Positions 23,219-32,600 of a stretch of 64,000 bases of DNA are shown piece after piece. A program made the position numbers and the translations under genes. The number at the start of each line of letters is the position of its first letter. The stretch's first letter is position 1. The DNA is from Eudorina sp. 2006-703-Eu-15 (taxonomy: Eukaryota; Chlorophyta; Chlorophyceae; Chlamydomonadales; Volvocaceae), in assembly GCA_003117195.1 (NCBI GenBank), contig BDSI01000127.1, positions 186,001 through 250,000 on the forward strand, written 5' to 3'. The notes under the pieces are model-generated. The model ran no database searches and was not told the origin of the DNA. It saw only the letters and a program-made list of their open reading frames with translations.

Positions 23219-23708
23219 GTGCCGGGGAAAGTATCCAGCGGGTGCGAGTCAGTTGGGAGAGTGTGTGTTGTAAATGTGCCGAGGTTCGGTTCGTCGAGAT
23301 ACGCTGTCTGCAGACCCAACCCAACGCGAGTTCGTGCTATGAACTCTCTGTCTCTCTATATGTATGTATATATGGATAACTTTAAGTTGTCACTGAGGTG
23401 CTCGCCCGGCAATTAGCTTTTTGGATAGAGTCGGCAGCGAGGTAGACGTGCGGGCGCGAAGGTTCAAGTGTTCGCTGGGAATTGATCTGGTTAAGGTAGT
23501 CATGAAACATGTCAGAAATCTGTTCCTGATATATACAAGTTCGCTTAGGTAGGCGTAGTTTCCATGTGGTGCATTCGCACCCGAACGTCTGTTAATTTCC
23601 GCCTGTAATAGCCGTACCTGTCGCATCACCATCACTAAAACCAAACCGCCGCTCAGCAACGCTGCAGATGCACATCATGTTCCTGCTTTGAAACTTTTGT
23701 AGGTCATC
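23219..23708. promoter_or_regulatory. Shared AT-rich spacer of divergent genes
   Basis: 490 bp separate the ATG of the membrane-protein gene (23218, -) from that of the DUF971 gene (23709, +). The spacer is AT-rich relative to both genes and contains TATATGTATGTATATATGG near 23357-23375, a plausible TATA element for the - strand gene. A bidirectional promoter is inferred. Confidence 0.5.
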
Positions 23709-24816
23709 ATGAACTCAGCATGCAAATCGCCAATTTTGAGGGCCTCAGCTATAATTCGGCAGCTACCGCTGTGCACGGAACCTTTTTCAAATGCTCCAAA
23801 GATACAACACGCCCCTTTTAATCCTTCAGCTTTCGCAAGCGCGGCGAGCGCGCAACCTCCGGCTCCAACCGAACCCCCTGTAAGCGTCCGGCTGCACAGA
23901 AAAGAAAAGCGCATTGAGCTGCTCTACGAAGGTGGCACAAAGATATCACTGGCAGCGGAGCTTTTGCGAGTCTGCAGTCCCAGCGCTGACACAAGTCGGT
24001 TGCAAGCCAACGGCAGGCGGGTGAGTTTGCATTCCCAAGAACAAACAACACAGCCAATGCATGAATCACATTTGCCCCATGGCACATCCAACGGGTGTAT
24101 CCGTGGAGGTGTCAGCGTGGTCAAGCGTGCGAAGATAAATTAACACCATTCCATGTCCGCTGCTCACACACTCGTTGTTAGTTCCCCCCTTCCCCCCCGA
24201 AGAAAGGCAGCGTGGGGCTGTAAGTCGATCAATGTTCTTCGACGTGGAGACGTGTTTCACTTCTCGCGCACAGGTGGTTTCGGGGCGGCGTCACGTGGGG
24301 ATCCTATCGGTGGAACCTGTCGGGAGTTACGCCCTCAGGTAGGGAGGGGGCTTAGAGGATGGGATGCGGTCGCCGGGGCGGGCGGGAGGGAGCCGGAGGC
24401 CCGTGGGGCGATTCGAACCTGTCACGCGCCCTGCCTGTTCGCCACCTGCCCCAGGGGACACCCTAGAGACGTGTGCCGTGTGCCGTGTGCATATACATAC
24501 CGGGTCCGGTCGGGCGGGTTCCTTCTTCTGTACACACGCCGGGTCTTTTTGTTTGTGTGAATCGAAACCGAGCTCGCCCTCCACGTCACGGACACCTGCA
24601 CTCGTGGCTGTAGCCATGCAGGTGAGCATCGCATGAAAGAGGTGGACTGACATGGACAGCTAGCTATTATGGAAGCTAACAGTTTATGAATCCATAATGG
24701 GTACCACGGACCCCGACCCCACCCGACCGACCCGACCCCACCCCACCCGACCCGACCCCAGTCATTCACCCACTCATCAACCGCACCTGCACCCGACCCG
24801 ACACACACACACACAC

Positions 24817-24849
<33 letters not shown>

Positions 24850-26196
24850 TCGGGCGGGCGGGCGGGTTGCACTTCTAAACACACACACACACACCGTTTC
24901 TGCATTCAGATCAGTATCTTTTCCTTCTGCACGGGCTGGGACGGTTGTGCCGGGCACTTGCTTGCTGTCGGCATTGCACGCGCTGTTGACGCATACGCCC
25001 TTGCTTTTGCTGCACCTTAGGATCAGTAGGTAGCTTAGTAGGGTTTCGTCTGCATTAGCCTACGACGTCATAGCCGCTGCTTCTGCTGGCGTCCCGGCGC
25101 CCACCGGCGCTCGACAACGCTACGGGGCGCTGCAGCATCACGGCCTACACCGCCTTGGGACTCCTTATGGTCGACATACTTCGCCCTGGCATATTGGTAA
25201 CTCTGGTCTCGGTCTCAGTCGTCGGTTGCATTGCTGGACACGGGTCTGCTTATTCGCGGCTCGGCTTTTCTCCTTGATAACACACACACACGCACACACA
25301 CGGACGGACGGATTCATCCCCCTGGGACCCTGACCTCCCGAGGTGTGATGTGTACGACACTTGCAGGATCCACTTTGACGACCTGCACAGCAGCGGCATC
25401 TTCACGTGGGACTACCTGGCACATCTTGGCGGTCCGGGCAGGTGGGGGGGGCCTGGGCAGGTGGGGGCCAGGAGGGCCCGATAGACAATGTGAACGACCG
25501 GGGCGGCGAAGTGGCCCCGGGGGCGGGGGCCTCGGGGTGGGGCTGCGCGGTGGTAAGCGACGTCCTGCGCTTTTGAAGCGCTGTCGTGCCGCGGACACGC
25601 CTAACAAGTTTGGTGCCGCGCGTCCTCTTTGGCGTTGTGTTGGGCAACCTTCACTGTGTTCCAAGTCCTGGCAACTGTGTTCCGAGTTATAGCAACACCG
25701 CCGTCCTAAAGGGCCCCCTCCTGCCTTGCGCCTCTCCCACCTCGCCCTTCCCTTCCCGACCCCACCCTTCCCGACCCCACCCTTCCCGACCCCACCCTTC
25801 CCGACCCTTCCCGAATCTTCCCGACCCTTCCCGACCCGACCCAGGTGGCCTGCGATGCGGGACTACCTGCGGAGGCTGCGTCAGGCGGGCCTGAGCCGCG
25901 ACCCACGACCCGCCCGGGTCCGAGCCACCGCCACCGCCGCCATCGCCGCCTCCGCTGCCACCACCACCACAGGCGCGGCTGCCGCGGGAGCAGCCCGAAT
26001 CGTCGCATCGGTGGCGCCCGCGGTGCAGCCGGCCCGGTGCCAGGGCCACGCGCGGGCTCCCATCGGCGGCGACGGCGGTGATACCTCTGCTGACAGCGAC
26101 CTCATGGAGCGGCGGCGAGTGATGCAGATGCAGATAGGAGGCGGCGTCGCTGGTGCCGCACAATCCCTAGAGCCCGGCCACCATCCACAAGGTTGA
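23709..26196 (+). CDS. DUF971 / GBBH-like N-terminal domain protein (267 aa)
   Basis: Exons 23709-24020, 24274-24338, 25367-25441 and 25845-26196; 804 nt, phases 0, 2, 2. The domain is assembled in order across all four exons: VRLHRKEKRIELLYEGG and LLRVCSPSAD (exon 1), RRHVGILSVEPVGSYAL (exon 2), IHFDDLHSSGIFTWDYL (exon 3), WPAMRDYLRRLRQAGLSRDP (exon 4). This matches the family (PF06155) from start to end at its usual length. The domain occurs alone in bacteria and mitochondria-linked eukaryotic proteins, at the N-terminus of gamma-butyrobetaine hydroxylases, and at the C-terminus of the plastid Fe-S scaffold HCF101. The ~55 residues before it could be an organelle transit peptide. The ~95-residue Ala-rich tail after SRDP is unusual. 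Intron 2 (~1 kb) carries several microsatellites; intron 3 is a polypyrimidine minisatellite next to the acceptor. Confidence 0.87.
24700..24895 (+). repeat. ACCCG and CA microsatellites
   Basis: (GACCC/ACCCC)n at about 24708-24770, followed by (CA)n at 24800-24850 and again at 24878-24894, all inside intron 2 of the DUF971 gene. On the other strand a GGGCGGGCGGG-like run is flanked by the same CA tract. Confidence 0.85.
25740..25844 (+). repeat. 15-bp polypyrimidine minisatellite at an acceptor
   Basis: Repeats of CCCTTCCCGACCCCA and shorter CTTCCCGACC units run directly into the CAG acceptor at 25842-25844 of DUF971 intron 3. The repeat therefore supplies the whole polypyrimidine tract. 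Confidence 0.85.
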
Positions 26197-26284
26197 TCGG
26201 CGCCTCTTCATGCATGAGCGGCTCCAGGTCGCAGCTCTTCGCCATCGCACCTCTTCATTGGCTCACTGCTGTGCGGGGTCCGCC

Positions 26285-26380
26285 CTGCACCGCACCGCAC
26301 CGCACCGCACCGCACCACACCGCACCACACCGCACCACACCGCACCACACCGCACCGCACCGCACCGCACCGCACCGCGA
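26285..26380 (+). repeat. (CACCG)n / (CACCA)n pentanucleotide array
   Basis: About 19 pentamers, mainly CGCAC with some CACAC variants. The same pentamer forms the large array in kinase A intron 4 and a short one (opposite strand) at 44262-44297. Confidence 0.9.
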
Positions 26381-26717
26381 TGCGGGGCCTCCAGGAGTCC
26401 CGCACACGGGCCCGACTGGAGCCGACTGGGGCCGACTGGGTCCGACTGGGTCCCGGTGCCGCGGGTAAGGGCGCCCCAGCCCTCCCGACGAGACACCACG
26501 TGAGGGCCGCAAGGACCACGTCAGGCCCTGAGCCAGCTCCCTCACACCCACCAGCGGAGCGCGGGGTCGGGAGAGGGCCGAGGGGGAGCGAGGGAGGGTC
26601 GAGGAAGAAGGGGAGCTCTGAGTTCAGGCGTTGTGGCCACCAAAACCGTGAGTTCATCCGCTCGCCCAGGCATCACCGCCACCTACCTCTTCCGCCTCCA
26701 CAGCGGCAGCCATCACG

Positions 26718-26719
26718 GC

Positions 26720-26757
<38 letters not shown>
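26718..26757 (+). repeat. (CAG)n trinucleotide run
   Basis: About 13 AGC/CAG units in a region with no supported exon. Confidence 0.9.
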
Positions 26758-26761
<4 letters not shown>

Positions 26762-26967
26762 ACTGCGCTGGCGCTTCCAAGCCCACACCGCGCAAGGCGG
26801 CGGACGGACAGGGCGTGGCAGCCGTAGGGCACATCAAAGGTTGATGGCGCAGACTGTTCGGCATCGACAGTCGGTGTGTGTGGCGCGGGTTGGTTGAGGG
26901 TGTGTGTGGCGCGGGTTCGGCAGGTCGGCACCGGGCGCGGAGCGTTGTCGATGGAGCACGGGCAGCC

Positions 26968-27045
26968 GAGGCAGAGTCCTGAGCAGCTGAGGCAGAGTCC
27001 TGAGCAGCCGAGGCAGAGTCCTGAGCAGCCGAGGCAGAGTCCTCA
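26968..27045 (+). repeat. 21-bp tandem repeat, ~4 copies
   Basis: Four near-identical copies of a unit containing CCGAGGCAGAGTCCTGAGCA. The unit length is a multiple of three, but no gene model uses it. Confidence 0.85.
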
Positions 27046-28039
27046 TCGGGTCCCGGAAGCCGACTGACGAGCGGCGGTGCACGCGGGCGCGGCAAACCTG
27101 GTGAGGTCCGCATGAATTATCAGGCGGAGGAGCCCTGCTCTGCATGGGCCTGTCGGAACCTGTGGGAACGGGGTTGATCGCCAGCGGTGCGGGCACGCCG
27201 GAAGGGAGGGAGGTCTCGGATGCGCTTGTGGTGTTGGTCCGGAGCGCCTTTGGGGTGTCTCCTTTCGCGGCGCGTTTGGAGGAGGCTCCGGGGGCCACTT
27301 TGGCCTCGAGCGAGGGGTCCGAACGGCTGCCTGCTCACATCCTGCTGTCATCCTCCTCTCCGCATGCTACGGCCAGAAAAGAGTCGCGTCTCGAAGGCGC
27401 ATCGAGCTGGCAGCACGACAGCACCGAAGACACGCGCCTGGCCCGCCCGCATTACAGCCGGTGCGCGGGAGTCGTTCGAGGGAACCAGCCGAAGCCTAAG
27501 GATGAAGACACTCGGGGGCGTCAAGACACAAGCAACGGCGCCGTAATCAGCGGACGACCACCTACCGACAACAGCCAATAATCCCTGTTGCCTATCGGCC
27601 CGCAGTCACTGCTGGCGGCGGCCGCTCGCGGATCGCCCGAAGGTGCCGGTCCGGAGGGCCCAGCCAAGTCTTCCTAGCGATGGATCAGCAGCCCAGCACC
27701 AATGCGGGAGACGATGTCGCGACTTCTTTCCGGTGGAACACCGACCGTAACTTGCCCGTCCCTCCTCGTCTGGCCCTTGGGACAGAGGTCGGCGGTACAC
27801 GGCACCCATCCTGCACCACTGACTATGAATCACCCCGTCCTGGGTACTCCGATCCTAGGGAACCCATACAGCCGGCGCCAGTAGTCCTCCATCGTCCTTT
27901 GGGACGCCCCGCTGTCCAGCCAGGTCGTTCGCTGACGCCGGGCCGCCCGGCTGGTACTTGCCCTGGACGGAGAGATAGATGTCTGTAAATGCTGCTGTGC
28001 AACGGGCTTCACCACGCTCCACCACATGTGCGGGACGCG

Positions 28040-28193
28040 TGCCCTACGTGGGCCCTGTGTGTCCCTACGTGGGCCCTGTGTGTCCCTACGTGGGCCCTCT
28101 GGACCATATCGTGGTTCACCTGGCGGGCCCGGCTTCCCTAAGCGACTCATCAAGCTTCCCTAAGCGACTCATCAAGCTTCCCTAAGTGACTCA
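28040..28193 (+). repeat. Two adjacent tandem arrays (20 bp x3, 23 bp x3)
   Basis: CTACGTGGGCCCTGTGTGTC occurs about three times at 28040-28098. A 23-bp unit containing AGCGACTCATCAAGCTTCCC occurs about three times at 28138-28190. Confidence 0.85.
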
Positions 28194-29614
28194 TTACGAC
28201 ACCACCTCAATTGCGAGCGGCCAGGCGCCTGCAGGAACGCGGCCTGCGGCTAATGCCTTCGTAATAGCATGCGACTGTTCCTTTCCAGGCCCACTCATCC
28301 CGGGAGCGGCCAGCAGCCGGCGGCTAGACAGAAACGGAGGTTTGGCGCGCAATGAACGTGCACAGCGATTGAGTAACATACATCTTGTTATATGCGTAAT
28401 AGTGGACATGCCAGCAGTCAGTGTCTTTGTGGGATCAGTGGCGGCTGCCGACGATACAGCGCGGTGTACTGAGCCGGGTACGGAATGCAAACAAGTCAGC
28501 AGGGCCCGGTACTGGATGCAGGAAGTCAGGAATTTTAAGTACAAGCTGTCCTCATATTCTCGGTTGGGCAGGAAACGGGGGCTGTGTTGGGCCAGAAGAC
28601 TGGGATCCTGGGTCTGCGCCATACGGCGGCCCCATAACCAACTGGGCGTTTCGGGCGTTTGCGGTTGGATGTTACCTGCTGTCAGCTACCAGCACTCGTT
28701 TACATGCCACGAACGGCGAATTGGAGTCCACGTTGTTTATGGTTAGTTCTTAATGAACAGGAGTATGGGGAAAGAACCTTGAAATTAAGGATATTCCCGG
28801 TCGTTCTTGTCGAGCGTACTGGTAAACAATAACCCTTGTAAATTATACTTCCATGGGATCTCAGTATTGTGGAGGAACACGACTTGAGGATATTAACATG
28901 GTTCTGGATTTTCGGAAGGCCATTTGCTGGCCTTCGGGCCGATGAGACCTGATGAGAAGCCCTCAGCTGCCGAGGGCTCATCAGGCGTCGCAGGCATCCC
29001 TTCAACGACCAATTTAAGTCAACTTCAATTCTCTAGAAACGCGTTAATAGAATGTCTACCGAATCCTAGCGATTCGCTAACCAACTCATGGTCGTACACT
29101 CCCTACCGTAATAATTGGCACTCCCGTATTGCTTGCGGCCGATTGTCTGCTGAAATAATATACTGGGAATATCAAATATGTTTCATGTTGCGCATGTAGG
29201 TAATTACATGATTCCTATGTAGCGGGGTACGTACAAGGATACGTTGTGAGCAGAAGGCACGCGCATGGCAAGCAGCTGAAATAAGGATGACAATATCAAC
29301 GACTTGTATCGCCATGTTGCTGTAAACTGGCTGAACGTCAGATGCTCCCCGGGAGTAAGCTTGGACTGGATTGATTTTGGACCGCCGACACAAACGTGGG
29401 GATGGAGGTAGGTGCATAAGGTCATATGATTCTATACAAGCAAGGCTGGGTTTTGGGAATTGCCTTACGGCTGGTAACGACGGATCGACGCAGCCCTTTG
29501 CCTCGGGTCATTTCTTGAAAACAGCGATTGTTCTAAAATAGGAGAATTTTACTATCTGTTTTGCATGAAACGAATCAACTCTTCTTTGGACGTCGTGTAT
29601 GCCCTGTATTACCC

Positions 29615-32600
29615 ATGCAGAGGTATGAGTACCTCGAAACAATAAGCTCTGGTGCGTACGGGGTATGCTACAAGGTGCTGGACACGGTCACTAATCAACA
29701 CTGTGCCGCGAAAGGCATCAAGCAGGCTCACGAAGATGCCGAGGTACGGTATGCGAGATAGACGCAATGTAAACCCAATTCGTCAGCCAGCCAAAGACAC
29801 CCAAGCATGTGATTAAAGATGGTAAAGTGAGCGTCCAATGGTGCTGTCTAACTGCCAATGCTCAACTGCCCGAAGGTAACCACCTGAACGCCCCCATCTT
29901 AATATCAGCCAAAGTTAAAACATTGGAATTCTCTGTCTCCGAGACTTGTTAATTGCAAGAATTGACCCGGATCGATTTGTCATCGTTGCCCTTCTGTACT
30001 CACCGCGACGCCAGCCGGCCAGCGTAATTGTACTGTTGTCCTTCAAACCCAATTCCAACAATCGGGTGGTTTCAGGAATAAATATAAATAACACGTTGTC
30101 CGGTATCCTTTCGCCCAGGTTGTCTAGCAACGCTCGCCTGCAAAGCACGTCGGTCCGGTCACGTCGAACGGCTGAACAAACTCGGAACACGTGCACGGCG
30201 CACACATGCGATGCTGTCGTTTCACTGCTCAAATCATATCCACGCGCTGTGCTTGCATAAATGCGGCGGAGGTCCCGCTCAAGGAAACCCACCGAAACTG
30301 CGCCGGCCCGCTCGCACTCTTTTAGTCAAAAGGTTGCAGCGTTTTCCGGGTACACGATGCCCAGACCGAACGCGAAACTGCCGCAGCAATTCGTTCGGCG
30401 CTTTTCGTTTCTGACCGCAAACATAGTTGGGGGAGATTCGGCGTGTGAAGCTGGCCAGTCCTTCAACAGGCCCTGGGTGTACAGGATTCCAGCCTTGGCT
30501 GCCCGGTCACAGCGTCCGAGCATCGATAGCATAACTTTGCAAAGGGTATCTCGCTTTTGGAAATGAATTAACCATGCTGCGGTGAATTCCGCGGGTCGCC
30601 GGCTATCACCAAAGCTCCCTCAGCACACACTGCGAAGGAAAGAACCGTTGCGCCACCAAGGCGTGCTGGGCCGGCTCCAACAGCGCATCGACGACCCCTC
30701 CAGGCCCAGGGCCTGGTGGCGCGGGCCCTGGGCCTGGATGGGTCCAGGGCCCGCGCCACAAGGGGACTCCCCAATCCACGGGAACCCGCCGGGGGGTACT
30801 GTCGTGATCCCCACTAACGGTTGCTGACGGGATCCTGAGCTCAGCAGCAACCACAATACCGGCGACCGCCTCCATGTCCCCAACGGGGCCTTGCCATGAG
30901 CGTGCGGGTACTGCTGCTACTGCCGCTGCTGCTAGTGCCGCTGCTGCTGTCGCTGCTGCCGCTGTGCGTGGTAACGAGTGACATGACCACCGCCCCGCCC
31001 GGGGTCTGAACCAGATGCACGAAGATGCACGAACGGTTGCGGATCCCGAATCCCGAACGGTTGCAGATCCCGAATCCCGAACGGTTGCGGATCCCCTCGT
31101 CCGTCCGTCCGTCTCGAAACGCGCGGAACTCGATACAGGTGATGCGGCTGACCCTCCGTGAGGTGAAGATCCTCAAGACCCTGCCGCAGCATGTCAACAT
31201 CGTGCGGCTGCTGGAGGCGTTCCGGAGCCACAGCGGCAGGTGCGGGTGTGCGTGCGGGTGTGCGTGCGGGTGTGCGCGTCACATCCACACCCATGGGAGT
31301 GTGCTGGGGTCTGTCAGGGCTATCACGCACCCGGGTCTCATCATTGGGATAAGGGGGCTCTGGCGGCCTCCAGGCAGGGCAGGAGAGAGATAGACTCGGA
31401 TCCTGCACACCCGGTGTCCGCGTCGGCCTGAGTAGAGTACGAGAGAGTACGGACGAGTACGGAAGAGTACCTTGATCGAATCTACTGAGATCTGTAGTTG
31501 CTCGCACCGCACGGCGGCGCGCCCGCGCAGCCCCGCCGTGCCGAGTCTCATTCGCGTGCTGTCCCGTTCCGGGCGATGAGAGCTCCGATGGCCCCTCCCT
31601 GGGCCCTTCCCCACGCCCTTCCCCACGCCCTTCCCCACGCCCTTCCCCACGCCCTTCCCCACGCCCTTCCCCACGCCCTTCCCCACGCCCTTCCCCACGC
31701 CCTTCCCCACGCCCTTCCTCGGGCTGTTCGAACGTCGTCCCCACATCCCAGCCAGCTCCATCAGCTGCCGTTCATTTGGTTTCATTCCCGTTTACGGTGC
31801 ATTGTTTCCGCAAACACGCGCCTGCCGTGTGTGCACCGCACTCGCAGGGTCTACCTGGTGTTCGAGTACGTCGAGCGGAGCCTGTACCAGGTGTGCGTGT
31901 ACGGAACGAGTGGTACGGCAGTTCTTCCTGTGGCGGAGGTGGCCGTAGCAGCTACGGCCCTTGGCTGTTTGAGATGTGTGCCGTACCGATGCGGAGGCCG
32001 CCCAACAGCCAACACAGAGCCCCGTGCGGCCCCGTCCAGCTCCAGGGTTGAAGCCCCAGGGGCTACTGCCTTCGCAAGACTCTGGGTCTTCCAGACGCAA
32101 CAGCCCCAGGGCTCCAACCCTGGCGCTGAGGGGGGTGCGTAGAAGAGATGTCCGGATGTCCGGATCGGAACCGTACCCCAAGGTACGGCCATTAGCACGT
32201 CGTTGCCCGCCTCTATTCCGGCCACTGGTGCTGATGGGTGTGTGTGTCCGCGTCCGCCCCCACCATTCAACAACCTTTCCCAGGAGCTGGAGCGCCACCC
32301 CTCAGGCGCCTTGCCGGGCCCTATGGTCAAGTCCGTGGCTTGGCAGCTGCTGCACGCTCTGGCGCATTGCCACGACAACGGGGTGAGGGGGTGGGGTCGC
32401 ACGGACGGGATCGTACGGACTGGCACCTTGCGTGTTGCCGTACACGCGAAAGCCAATCTCCCGAAGAATGAGAGGGCATGGTTTTAGCGATAGCCTCATT
32501 GATTGGTCGTCACACCACGCGGCCGTGATGGCGCGTTTCATTTTTCTTCGGCGGTGTGAGATGACTGCTGAGGAGGTTACAAAGAAGAACCCTACCCTGC

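Larger units (their letters stand above)
26197..29614. other. Intergenic between DUF971 gene and kinase A
   Basis: 26.2-28.1 kb is GC-rich with many tandem repeats (listed separately). An open + strand frame at 27144-27581 and a TGTAA near 27984 leave room for an unseen 3' extension of the DUF971 gene. From about 28140 the DNA is AT-rich up to and past the kinase A start, which is read as its promoter region. No independent gene could be supported. Confidence 0.4.

Noticed and set aside
24385..24450. Possible tRNA on the - strand (A-box-like plus B-box-like)
   Set aside because: No acceptor or T-stem pairing can be formed; at most a tRNA-derived remnant.
25050..25200. Hydrophobic frame ITAYTALGLLMVDILRPGIL with a GTAACT donor
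   Set aside because: It first looked like a membrane exon, but it lies inside intron 2 of the DUF971 gene and does not fit the phase of the neighbouring exons, which match the domain without it.
28186..28746. 186-aa + strand frame in the AT-rich island
   Set aside because: No family match, a conflicting frame on the other strand, and a position in the presumed promoter of kinase A.
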